Below are positions 7,164-13,944 of a DNA stretch of 15,519 bases, piece by piece; the first letter of the stretch is position 1; every line of letters begins with the position of its first letter. This stretch comes from an uncultured Clostridia bacterium (GTDB lineage: Bacteria > Bacillota > Clostridia > Oscillospirales > CAG-272). Position numbers and translations under genes: made by a program. The notes beneath the pieces were generated by a model that made no database searches, was not told where the DNA came from, and saw only the letters and a program-made list of their open reading frames with translations. The DNA is taken from positions 1 to 15,519 of the forward strand of contig CAJGCD010000038.1 in assembly GCA_904501715.1 (NCBI GenBank), written 5' to 3'.

Positions 7164-7571
7164 TTAAAGATTTGGATTTTCGCTTTCGTTGAATATCTGG
7201 GGAGCGTAGAAATTTTCGGATATGGGTACCAATACGGCGGGCTGTACCGAAACCACGGAGGAATATACAGGTACGTTCTGGAAGGTCACGGGAACGTAGC
7301 CCTCCTTGAAAACGTCTATATTCCACAGGGAATATGGAACAGGTCCGCCGGGTGCCTGTGAATCGGCGCGAGGGGGCGCGGGGAGCGGAATCTTCTCGGT
7401 CAGTCCGTCGCGGTCGGTGGAAAGCGAGTGGATCATTCCCGATGTTTCGGGAGCTCCGCCCCTAATACTTACGGCGGCGTTGTCAAGGGGTATAGCGCCT
7501 CTTGCGGTAGAAACCTTTACTATAAGATATCCTATGCTTTGCGTGCTTTGAGTGCCGTTGGTGTTATCCAT
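7164..7571 (-). CDS. Small carboxypeptidase-regulatory-like beta-fold protein
   Basis: 135 residues. The core (about 13-112) looks like a transthyretin-like/carboxypeptidase regulatory domain: an opening strand GYLIVKVSTARGAIPLDNAAVSI, a turn TDRDGLTEKIPLP, then WNIDVFKEGYVPVTFQNVPV and a final strand SVVSVQPAVLVP. In other proteins this fold is an accessory or adhesion module. Here it stands alone with no signal peptide, no LPXTG and no catalytic part. The middle is rich in Pro and Gly (63-79). It sits 24 nt after the mecA-like gene and 10 nt before the SpoIID-like gene, with AAGGAG at the start, so it belongs to the same unit. A structural role with the two peptidoglycan-binding proteins is a guess. 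The fold assignment is by pattern only. Confidence 0.7.
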   Translation of the reverse strand: MDNTNGTQSTQSIGYLIVKVSTARGAIPLDNAAVSIRGGAPETSGMIHSLSTDRDGLTEKIPLPAPPRADSQAPGGPVPYSLWNIDVFKEGYVPVTFQNVPVYSSVVSVQPAVLVPISENFYAPQIFNESENPNL

Positions 7572-7595
7572 AGACTTCTCCTTATAAGTAATATA

Positions 7596-8177
7596 TTAAA
7601 TTTTTCCAAGTATGGCTGAGGCATTGTCCCGACATACGGGGGACGCGTATTCAGAAAGATAAAGAGACAGAGCCTTGGGACTTTCCGTATCTCCGTATTC
7701 GCATATAAAGCTGAAGCGGTCCAGAGGGAGCAGGTCGAGCTCGGAGTCCTCGTCTGTGGAGAGGAGAAGAAACCATTTGCCCTCGCTGTCAAACCACGCG
7801 GAGCTTTCTCCCGTAAAGCCGTTAAGGCTGAGACGCTTGCATACGGCAAGCAGGTGAGAGAGCTTCTGGAAGCTGTATGCCTTTTGTCTTTGCTTTGCGC
7901 GGGCAGGCTTTAGCGCGCCGCGCTCCGTGCTTTCTCCAAGTCGGGTTATAAAAAGCTCGCAGCCTCCGTCCTTCGAGGGGTAGAGCTGAAGCAGTACCTT
8001 GTGCCCCGACGTATCAAAGCTCAGCTCCTCGCGGGCGTAGCCCAGTATTTCCTCAAATACTGCCTTTGCGCCGGGGTTGCCGTAATCGAGCTCCTCAACG
8101 CTTATATTCCATTCCTCAATATCCTGTCTTGTAAGCATTATTTTGAGCTTACTTTCGCTTATAAGTATGTATTCCAT
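7596..8177 (-). CDS. mecA: MecA-like adaptor for ClpC
   Basis: 193 residues. The N-terminal part (1-80) has the MecA pattern: an opening EYILISESKLKIMLTRQDIEE, then ISVEELDYGN, FEEILGYAREELSFD and LLQLYPSKDGGCELFITRL. This is the substrate-binding domain. A short basic linker (about 85-100) follows, then a C-terminal domain (about 102-185) that in MecA binds ClpC and triggers hexamer assembly. The length is a little under the ~215 of Bacillus MecA. AAGGAGAT before the ATG at 8177 supports the start. It opens a gene run on the minus strand that continues through three wall-related genes to clpC, so adaptor and unfoldase are genetically close. The substrate is unknown. The family call is good; MecA versus its paralogue YpbH cannot be settled from sequence reading. 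Confidence 0.85.
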   Translation of the reverse strand: MEYILISESKLKIMLTRQDIEEWNISVEELDYGNPGAKAVFEEILGYAREELSFDTSGHKVLLQLYPSKDGGCELFITRLGESTERGALKPARAKQRQKAYSFQKLSHLLAVCKRLSLNGFTGESSAWFDSEGKWFLLLSTDEDSELDLLPLDRFSFICEYGDTESPKALSLYLSEYASPVCRDNASAILGKI

Positions 8178-8214
8178 ATATATCTCCTTGGGGCACTCCT
8201 TGTTATCTTACTAT

Positions 8215-8220
8215 ATTATA
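8215..8220 (-). promoter_or_regulatory. Putative -10 box of the mecA-led operon
   Basis: TATAAT on the minus strand, 37 nt before the mecA-like start. The region 17 nt upstream has no good -35. It lies back to back with the plus-strand promoter at 8282-8310, giving a divergent promoter region. Confidence 0.45.
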
Positions 8221-8281
8221 AGCAGAAACGCGGGAAAATGGTACCCCTAAAAATATGGAAAAAGTCAGAGCGAATTTAGAG

Positions 8282-8310
8282 TTGACGAAAAGGGGAGGGG
8301 GTGATATAAT
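8282..8310 (+). promoter_or_regulatory. Sigma-A-type promoter of the helicase gene
   Basis: TTGACG (8282-8287) and TATAAT (8305-8310) are separated by exactly 17 nt. The expected start point near 8317 leaves a leader of about 115 nt before the ATG at 8433. Confidence 0.8.
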
Positions 8311-8329
8311 AGTAATGTAGATAAATAGA

Positions 8330-8400
8330 GGCGGGAGAATATCGGCAGTCTAAGACTGGGAAAATATACATATCAATCTATGTAAGCGCCGCCGATTATA
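8330..8400 (+). promoter_or_regulatory. Foldable 5' leader of the helicase gene, unassigned
   Basis: Several pairings can be drawn. ATCGGC (8341-8346) pairs with GCCGAT (8391-8396) and closes a three-way junction. One arm is CAGTC-TAA-GACTG (8346-8358), which competes for C8346. The other is TACATA (8367-8372) with TATGTA (8379-8384), loop TCAATC. In the alternative, GGCGG (8330-8334) pairs with CCGCC (8389-8393), which excludes the closing stem. I do not recognise a known riboswitch or ribozyme core. No terminator follows, so any control would act on translation or RNA stability. Confidence 0.45.
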
Positions 8401-8432
8401 TCACCGAGAGGGGAAGAAAGGAGAGGTTCCGT

Positions 8433-10865
8433 ATGAAATACAATAAGGATTTATGTTCCGTAGAGCTTACGGCATACGAGCTGTGCGCCACCGCGCTGAG
8501 AAGCGGCGACCTTGACGGGACTCCTTTTAGCTCTTTTGAAGCTCCGCACGACGCGAGGGAGCTGTATTTTAAGATACAGTCAGAGGCGGGAGCATATTAC
8601 AATCCCGACGTGGAGCTTTGTAACACGGTGTCGCTTGACGGGATATACTGTACCGTCAGCACTAAGGCTGACGGCATCATACGCAAGAGCACGGGAGCGG
8701 TGGTGGATAAGATAAAATGCGTAAGAGGCAAAAGCTTTTACGTGCCGCCCGACCGACTGACCTTGAGTATGCTTAAATGCTCTGCGTATTTTCTGTGCGT
8801 GCGCGACGGGCTTGACGCGGTGGACGGCAGAGTCAGCTACTATAACACCGATACCAAAAAATTAAAATATTTCAGATACAGATTTCTGCTCTCCGAGCTT
8901 AAGGGCTTCTATTGGGAGCTGCTGGAGCGCGTAAGATACAGAATAAATATCGCCTACGCAAGAGTTAACGAGGAGCTTCCCGCGGCTGAGAGAGCGGTGT
9001 TCCCATATACCGAGCTTCGCGAGGGGCAGGAAACAATGATACGCGAATGCTACGGCGCTATACGCCGCGGAGAGCGTATTTTCGTAGAAGCGCCCACGGG
9101 AACGGGAAAAACTATTTCCGCTCTTTTTCCCGCGGTGCGCGCCTTGGGTAAGGGCTACTGTGATAAGATATTTTATCTCACACCCAAGACCGCCACGCGA
9201 AGAGAGGCGTTTGCCGCCGCAGCCAAGCTTCACGGAAGCGGATGTCCTCAAAGAACGGTAATACTTACCTCTAAGGAGCAGATGTGCCAGTCGGCGGCAA
9301 GGAGCCTTGGGGATAGGAATGCCTGCTCCTCGTGTAACTGTGAATATTCCAAGGGCTATTATGACCGAGCAGACGGGGCGCTAAAAGAGATGCTTGAAAA
9401 TTACAGGGGGTACTCCAGAAGCCTTATTTTAGAGGTGGCGAAAAAGCACCGCGTATGCCCCTATGAGCTCTCGCTTGACCTTTCTGAGCTGTGCGATATA
9501 ATAATATGCGACTATAACTACGCATTTGACCCCTCGGTATATCTGCGAAGATATTTCGGCGCGGAGGGAAGAGTACGGGAAGAAAAATACGTTTTTCTTG
9601 TTGATGAGGCTCACAATCTTGCGGACAGAGCCAGAGAGATGTATTCTGCCGAGCTTCGTCTTTCGGATTTTGAACGCATAGTGCCTATGATAGTTCCCGA
9701 CGATATATGCGGCGAGTCGGTAGAAAAGCTGTTATCTCCCGTAATAACGTCATTTAAGAGCATAAAAAGGCTGTGCCGAGGAGATATTATAAAGGATGAA
9801 AACGGCAACGAGCGTGGGTTTTATATAAGCTCCTCCCTTGTGGAAAGAGTTGAAGAGTCCTTGAATGTATTCTGTAAAAAATGCGGCGAATGGTTAAAGA
9901 AGAACGGGGAGCATCCCCTCCTTGGTGCTTTGACCGACCTTTCGGCGGCGGTGCGCAAATATATTACCGTGGGCGAATATTTTGACAGAAATTTCAGATT
10001 TTACGCTCAGATCTGCGACGGCGATATAAGCGTAAGAATATATTGCCTCGACCCCTCGGAGATAATGAATTCACTTCTGACCAGAGCCCGTGCTTCGGTT
10101 ATGTTTTCGGCGACCCTCACCCCTCCCGAGTACTTTTGCGACGTGCTGGGAGGAGGGAATAACGCTCAGAAGCTGAGCCTTCCTTCGCCATTCGCGCCCG
10201 AAAATCTTTGCGTTGCGGTAGCTGATTACGTGAACACGAGATTTGACTCGCGGGAGGATAACGCAAAGCGCTTTGCCACGGTCATAGCCGCGGCGGTCAC
10301 CTCAAGAGCGGGAAATTATATCGCGTATTTTCCTTCCTATCAATGCCTTGAACAGACCTACAAGGCGTTTGTTAAAAAATATCCGCGTGTGGAAACGGTG
10401 GTACAGAGGAAAAATATGAGCTATGCCCAAAGAGATGAGTTCCTTTCTGCCTTCAAGGAGGATACGGGACATCTCAGAGTGGGATTTTGCGTCCTTGGCG
10501 GAGTGTTTTCCGAGGGAGTGGATCTTCCCGGAAGCAGGCTTATAGGCTCGGTTATATTCGGCGTGGGCTTACCCGGGCTCTCCAACGAGCGTAATATAAT
10601 AAAGGAGCATTTTGACATGAAGACCGATGAGGGCACGGGCTACGATTATGCCTATACCTATCCGGGAATGAATAACGTGCTTCAGGCTGCGGGCAGGGTC
10701 ATACGCAGAGAAGAGGACCGCGGAATAGTCGTTCTGGCTGATGACAGATACGCCACCCCTAAGTACAGAGCGCTCTTCCCAAAGCATTGGCAGGGTGTCA
10801 AGTATGCGGGAAATGCAAGTTCACTGGCGGAAATTATTCGTAGATTTTGGGAAAATGAGCCTTAA
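8433..10865 (+). CDS. XPD/DinG-type iron-sulfur DNA helicase with N-terminal PD-(D/E)XK-like domain
   Basis: 810-residue superfamily 2 helicase. Helicase motifs: REGQ (196-199), Walker A APTGTGKT (220-227), DEAH (391-394), SATLT (559-563), FSEGVDL (692-698) and QAAGRVIRRE (751-760). Four cysteines (C285, C298, C301, C342) between Walker A and DEAH have XPD-like spacing and should hold a 4Fe-4S cluster; C303 is an extra nearby one. XPD/DinG enzymes unwind DNA 5' to 3' and act in repair or on R-loops and forked DNA. Residues about 40-170 resemble the Cas4/RecB-like nuclease domain often fused to clostridial helicases of this type (ADGII at 79-83, then VDKIKC at 91-96 where VDEIKT-like is expected). 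The Lys at 93 in place of the acidic residue suggests loss of nuclease activity. Start ATG 8433 has AAAGGAGAGG upstream. It is monocistronic as far as seen. dinG itself has a different N-terminus, so no symbol is given. Confidence 0.88.
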   Translation: MKYNKDLCSVELTAYELCATALRSGDLDGTPFSSFEAPHDARELYFKIQSEAGAYYNPDVELCNTVSLDGIYCTVSTKADGIIRKSTGAVVDKIKCVRGKSFYVPPDRLTLSMLKCSAYFLCVRDGLDAVDGRVSYYNTDTKKLKYFRYRFLLSELKGFYWELLERVRYRINIAYARVNEELPAAERAVFPYTELREGQETMIRECYGAIRRGERIFVEAPTGTGKTISALFPAVRALGKGYCDKIFYLTPKTATRREAFAAAAKLHGSGCPQRTVILTSKEQMCQSAARSLGDRNACSSCNCEYSKGYYDRADGALKEMLENYRGYSRSLILEVAKKHRVCPYELSLDLSELCDIIICDYNYAFDPSVYLRRYFGAEGRVREEKYVFLVDEAHNLADRAREMYSAELRLSDFERIVPMIVPDDICGESVEKLLSPVITSFKSIKRLCRGDIIKDENGNERGFYISSSLVERVEESLNVFCKKCGEWLKKNGEHPLLGALTDLSAAVRKYITVGEYFDRNFRFYAQICDGDISVRIYCLDPSEIMNSLLTRARASVMFSATLTPPEYFCDVLGGGNNAQKLSLPSPFAPENLCVAVADYVNTRFDSREDNAKRFATVIAAAVTSRAGNYIAYFPSYQCLEQTYKAFVKKYPRVETVVQRKNMSYAQRDEFLSAFKEDTGHLRVGFCVLGGVFSEGVDLPGSRLIGSVIFGVGLPGLSNERNIIKEHFDMKTDEGTGYDYAYTYPGMNNVLQAAGRVIRREEDRGIVVLADDRYATPKYRALFPKHWQGVKYAGNASSLAEIIRRFWENEP

Positions 10866-10908
10866 GGGCGCATATTTATAAAAAATTTGCAAAAATTAAA
10901 AATAATTC

Positions 10909-10937
10909 TTGCTTTTTTCTCCTTTGTATGCTACAAT
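10909..10937 (+). promoter_or_regulatory. Sigma-A-type promoter of the aminotransferase gene
   Basis: TTGCTT (10909-10914), a 17-nt spacer, then TACAAT (10932-10937). Transcription would start near 10944, about 50 nt before the ATG at 10996. No clear terminator for the helicase gene is seen between 10866 and this promoter, so some read-through is possible. Confidence 0.7.
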
Positions 10938-10995
10938 ATACAAGAATGCTTTAAATGCCGATATAAAACGGTAAATTTCTATCCTCGGAGGACCT

Positions 10996-12279
10996 ATGTA
11001 CTATTCGCAGATGTCTGCTGACCAACTTAAGGCTCTTAAGGCAGAGCTTGAAAATAAATATAACGCGCTCAAGGAGCAGAAGCTGTCCCTTGACCTGTCA
11101 CGGGGTAAGCCGGGGCAGACTCAGCTTGATTTGATGACGGGTATGCTGGATTGTATATCCAGCGCCGAGGATTGCAGAGCTGAAAACGGAATCGATTGCC
11201 GTAACTACGGTGTTCTTGACGGTATCCCCGAGGCGAAGAAGCTCTTTTCCGACCTTTTAGGAATTCCCACGAAGAATCTTTTTATCGGCGGAAACTCCTC
11301 GCTTAACCTTATGTACGACTCTATCGCGAGAGCTATGCTCTACGGAGTTGTGGGAAGCGAGAAGCCATGGTGCAGACTTGATAAGGTAAAATTTATCTGC
11401 CCTGCCCCCGGATATGACCGCCACTTCGCTATATGTGAGTCGCTGGGTATTGAGATGATATACGTTCCTATGCTCCCCACGGGTCCCGATATGGATAAGG
11501 TAGAGGCTCTTGTAGCAAGCGATGACGCTATCAAGGGTATATGGTGCTGTCCCAAGTATTCCAATCCCGACGGATATACCTATTCCGACGACACCGTGAC
11601 AAGACTTGCCAAAATGCCTACGGCGGCTGCCGATTTCCGCATCTTCTGGGATAACGCTTATGCTGTCCACGAGCTTTACACCGAGGGCGGAGACGTGCTT
11701 CTCGATATATTCGCGGAATGCGGCAAATACGGAACCGATAACAGAGTAATGTATTTCGCATCCACCTCAAAGATATCCTTCCCGGGTTCGGGAGTGGCTC
11801 TTTTGGCGGCTTCCGAGGAAAATCTTGCCCAGATAAAGCCTATTCTCAGCGTACAGACTATCGGCTTTGACAAGATAAATCAGATACGCCACGTAAAGTA
11901 TTTCAAGACGGCAGAGAATATAAACAAGCATATGATGGTGCTTGCCGAGGTCATCAGACCTAAGTTCGAGATAGTCGAGAGAGTTCTCTCCTCGGCTCTT
12001 GACGGAACCGGAGCGGCTACGTGGACACATCCAAAGGGCGGATATTTCGTAAGCCTTTACACAGAGCAGGGATGCGCCAAGCGAACCTATCAGCTTTGTA
12101 AGGAGGCGGGAGTGGTGCTTACCAACGTGGGCGCAACCTACCCTTACGGAAAAGACCCCTATGACAGCAATATCAGAATAGCCCCCACCTATCCCTCAAA
12201 CGAGGAGCTGGAAAAGGCTATGGAGGTGTTTACCGTTTGTCTGCGACTTGCTGTGGTTGAGAAATTTTTGGCTAAATAG
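10996..12279 (+). CDS. PLP-dependent aspartate aminotransferase (Corynebacterium/MocR-like type)
   Basis: 427-residue fold-type I aminotransferase. It has the features of the aspartate aminotransferase subgroup PF12897 rather than AspC: LDLSRGKPG near the N-terminus (32-40), YGVLDGIPEAKKLF (71-84), IGGNSSLNLMYD (97-108), PKYSNPDG (186-193), WDNAY (218-222), STSKISFPGSG with the probable PLP lysine K259, and NIRIAPTYPS (392-401) with R394 as the likely substrate-carboxylate arginine. It would exchange amino groups between aspartate and 2-oxoglutarate in the cytosol, though substrate range in this subgroup is not settled by sequence. The start at 10996 has GGAGG only 4 nt upstream, a short spacing; the next Met (residue 6) has no better site. 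It has its own promoter and is followed by a perfect hairpin. Confidence 0.88.
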   Translation: MYYSQMSADQLKALKAELENKYNALKEQKLSLDLSRGKPGQTQLDLMTGMLDCISSAEDCRAENGIDCRNYGVLDGIPEAKKLFSDLLGIPTKNLFIGGNSSLNLMYDSIARAMLYGVVGSEKPWCRLDKVKFICPAPGYDRHFAICESLGIEMIYVPMLPTGPDMDKVEALVASDDAIKGIWCCPKYSNPDGYTYSDDTVTRLAKMPTAAADFRIFWDNAYAVHELYTEGGDVLLDIFAECGKYGTDNRVMYFASTSKISFPGSGVALLAASEENLAQIKPILSVQTIGFDKINQIRHVKYFKTAENINKHMMVLAEVIRPKFEIVERVLSSALDGTGAATWTHPKGGYFVSLYTEQGCAKRTYQLCKEAGVVLTNVGATYPYGKDPYDSNIRIAPTYPSNEELEKAMEVFTVCLRLAVVEKFLAK

Positions 12280-12288
12280 ATAAAATTA

Positions 12289-12312
12289 CGGGCTGTCGCG
12301 TGCGACAGCCCG
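12289..12312 (+). terminator. Perfect GC-rich hairpin after the aminotransferase gene
   Basis: CGGGCTGTCG (12289-12298), loop CGTG, CGACAGCCCG (12303-12312): a perfect 10-bp stem beginning nine bases after the stop codon. The downstream plus strand has no real T-tract (AACTGTTAAAAG), so termination would be weak. It could equally be an mRNA-stabilising 3' end. Confidence 0.55.
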
Positions 12313-12336
12313 AACTGTTAAAAGATTTGACATATT

Positions 12337-12436
12337 AGCCTCGCCCCTTTGGGAGAGGTGTCGGAGTAGCCGACGGAGAGGGCTTACTAATACCCTCTCA
12401 CCCGCTATCGCGGGAGCTCTCCCAGAGGAAGAGCCT
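12337..12436. repeat. Cloverleaf-like palindromic intergenic repeat
   Basis: About 100 bp. The two ends are imperfect inverted repeats (about 12337-12359 with 12415-12436; shared core TTGGGAGAGG against CTCTCCCAGAGG). They enclose three hairpins: GTCGG/CCGAC (12360-12364, 12370-12374), GAGAGGG/CCCTCTC (12376-12382, 12393-12399) and CCCGC/GCGGG (12401-12405, 12410-12414). As I recall, elements with CTCTCCC-TTTGGGAGAGG ends and an internal GAGAGGG...CCCTCTC are scattered in many copies in gut Clostridia. Only one copy is present here. It separates the aminotransferase gene from the radical SAM gene and ends about 50 bp before the latter's start. Confidence 0.8.
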
Positions 12437-12488
12437 CGCACAAAATAACGTCATATCGTATAGCGGAGATAAAAAGAAAGGAGCGCAG

Positions 12489-13448
12489 ATGAAGAAAACG
12501 CAAAGAAGTGAAAATCCTTACGTTAATACAGACAGCAACAAAAGGTATTTTACCTACGACTATTATCTTCGTCGCCGCTTCGGCTCAAAGGTTGCTAAGA
12601 TTCCTCTTGATATAGGCTTGACCTGCCCGAATATAGACGGGCGCTGTGGCGTTGGAGGATGTATCTATTGCTCGGGGCGCGGAAGCGGAGATTTTGCCGA
12701 AAGCCCTGCGCTTTCAATAAAAGAGCAGTATGGGATGACGAGAGCGAAGCTTTCCTCAAAGTGGAGTACAGAAAAATGTATAGCCTATTTTCAAGCGCAT
12801 ACAAACACCTATGCACCTATTGATTTTTTAAGAGAGAAATTTTATGATGCCCTTGCTCTTGAAGGAGTTGTGGGCTTGAATATTGCCACGCGTGCCGACT
12901 GCTTGCCCGAGGACGTGTGCCGACTTCTCGGAGAACTTGCCGAAAGGACGGTGCTGACGGTAGAGCTGGGGCTTCAAAGCTCCTCCGATGCCACGGCGCA
13001 GCTTATAAACCGAGGACACAGCTTTGCTGATTTTCTGGACGGATATGGCCGACTCAGGGCGGTTTCCAAAAAAATAGAGATATGCGTACATATCATCCTC
13101 GGGCTGCCCGAGGAGAGCAGGGAGGATATGCTGAAAACGGTCAGGGACGTCGCGGAGCTTCGCCCCGAGCAGGTGAAGATACATTTGCTTCACGTGCTGA
13201 AAAACACGAGGATGGCAGAGATGTATGAGAGAGGGGAATATACTCCCCTTGAAAAGGAGGAATACGTTGCCCTTGTTGCCGACGCAATAGAGCTGTTGCC
13301 GCCCGATACAGTAGTGGCGAGAGTTACGGGTGACGGAATGGGAGAGGACCTGATCGCCCCCGATTGGAGCAGAAAAAAGGTATCGGTCATAAACGATATA
13401 GATAAGCTGCTCTACGAGAGGGGAAGCTGGCAGGGGAAGTGCTTTTAA
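12489..13448 (+). CDS. Radical SAM protein of the TIGR01212 (YhcC/YtqA) family
   Basis: 319 residues, the usual size of the family. The N-terminus (residues 17-32: NKRYFTYDYYLRRRFG, then KIPLDIGLTCPNIDG) and the cluster motif C46-x11-C58-x2-C61, within the segment CPNIDGRCGVGGCIYC, are typical; in this family the first spacing is much longer than the classical Cx3Cx2C. Further marks are a YFQAHTNTYAP segment (95-105), NIATRADCLPEDV, VELGLQSSSD and HIILGLPEESREDM. The protein should bind a 4Fe-4S cluster and S-adenosylmethionine. The reaction of the family was not established as far as I know. The ATG at 12489 has AAAGGAG five bases upstream. The gene stands alone between repeat-rich intergenic regions, and its promoter is not clear. 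The product C-terminus (WQGKCF) looks complete. Confidence 0.9.
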   Translation: MKKTQRSENPYVNTDSNKRYFTYDYYLRRRFGSKVAKIPLDIGLTCPNIDGRCGVGGCIYCSGRGSGDFAESPALSIKEQYGMTRAKLSSKWSTEKCIAYFQAHTNTYAPIDFLREKFYDALALEGVVGLNIATRADCLPEDVCRLLGELAERTVLTVELGLQSSSDATAQLINRGHSFADFLDGYGRLRAVSKKIEICVHIILGLPEESREDMLKTVRDVAELRPEQVKIHLLHVLKNTRMAEMYERGEYTPLEKEEYVALVADAIELLPPDTVVARVTGDGMGEDLIAPDWSRKKVSVINDIDKLLYERGSWQGKCF

Positions 13449-13470
13449 ATTTTTCACAAAACCACACAAG

Positions 13471-13544
13471 AAAGTTTAGGTCAAGCCTTTTCAAAGGCTT
13501 GCGGTTTCCAAAGGCAGAGCCTTGGCCGCCCGTCGCAACGGGCG
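13471..13544. repeat. Array of short hairpins, probable dispersed repeat
   Basis: Three stems follow one another directly after the radical SAM gene: CAAGCCTTT/AAAGGCTTG (13482-13490, 13493-13501), CCAAAGGC/GCCTTGG with one bulged A (13508-13515, 13519-13525) and CGCCCGT/ACGGGCG with loop CGCA (13527-13533, 13538-13544). The arrangement resembles a repeat unit that I recall at 3' ends of genes in Ruminococcus-type genomes. There is no T-tract, so it is not a normal terminator. The copy number cannot be judged here. Confidence 0.6.
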
Positions 13545-13584
13545 AAATACCCCCCCATCGTTCATAAAACGCAGGAGAGGTGAA

Positions 13585-13606
13585 TTTGAACGGCTCACCG
13601 TTCAAA
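13585..13606. repeat. Perfect 9-bp hairpin
   Basis: TTTGAACGG (13585-13593), loop CTCA, CCGTTCAAA (13598-13606). It continues the hairpin series at 13471-13544 and is not followed by T residues. The role is unknown; it may belong to the same repeat unit. Confidence 0.6.
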
Positions 13607-13812
13607 GAGGAGATACGGTCAAAAGCATAGTCGTCTTGGTCGCTACCGCTTCCAATACTCTTTGCTTTTTCCTATTTGAGTGACGGCTTTATCGCCCACT
13701 GGACGCGCCGTCCCACAAATCCCTCGTCGGGGGTTCCCCTTATAATGCCTTAAGCATCTTATACGTAGTGTGTATTTTTGTTTTACAATGGGTCAATTTC
13801 CTACACTTAAAC
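13607..13812. other. Non-coding stretch without a recognisable gene
   Basis: No convincing reading frame, tRNA or promoter pair is seen. It contains GACGGC (13682-13687) that could pair with GCCGTC (13707-13712) and a short GGGG/CCCC palindrome near 13730-13738. With the flanking repeats it looks like degenerate repeat DNA. Confidence 0.5.
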
Positions 13813-13847
13813 AAAAAAACAGCCGTGATTTTTCACGGCTGTTTTTT
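13813..13847. terminator. Bidirectional intrinsic terminator
   Basis: AAAAAACAGCCGTGA and TCACGGCTGTTTTTT form a perfect palindrome with a TTTT loop region. The GC-rich stem is flanked by A residues on one side and T residues on the other, so it should terminate in both directions. No gene ends near it (the radical SAM gene ends about 365 bp upstream), which suggests it once served a gene that is now lost, or an unrecognised transcript. Confidence 0.85.
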
Positions 13848-13856
13848 GCATCCCAA

Positions 13857-13879
13857 AACCCCGCCACAGTGGCGGGGTT
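13857..13879 (-). terminator. GC-rich hairpin, terminator-like on the minus strand
   Basis: AACCCCGCCA (13857-13866), loop CAG, TGGCGGGGTT (13870-13879). On the minus strand the stem is followed by TTTTGGGATGC, a short T-run. It lies only ten bases from the bidirectional terminator and may be an independent repeat. Confidence 0.4.
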
Positions 13880-13944
13880 CAATAAAGGTTAACCGATGAG
13901 AAGCAAAAGAATAAAGGATTAAGAAGAAAATAAAAAAGAGAGTT

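Noticed and set aside
8341..8400. Self-cleaving ribozyme (hammerhead or twister) in the helicase leader
   Set aside because: The hammerhead core (CUGAUGA with GAAA) is absent, and the TAAGCGCCGCC stretch lacks the second conserved segment needed for twister.
12538..12680. Unusual cysteine spacing in the radical SAM protein as a defect
   Set aside because: The long first spacing (C-x11-C-x2-C) is the normal state in the TIGR01212 family, so it is not a mutation.
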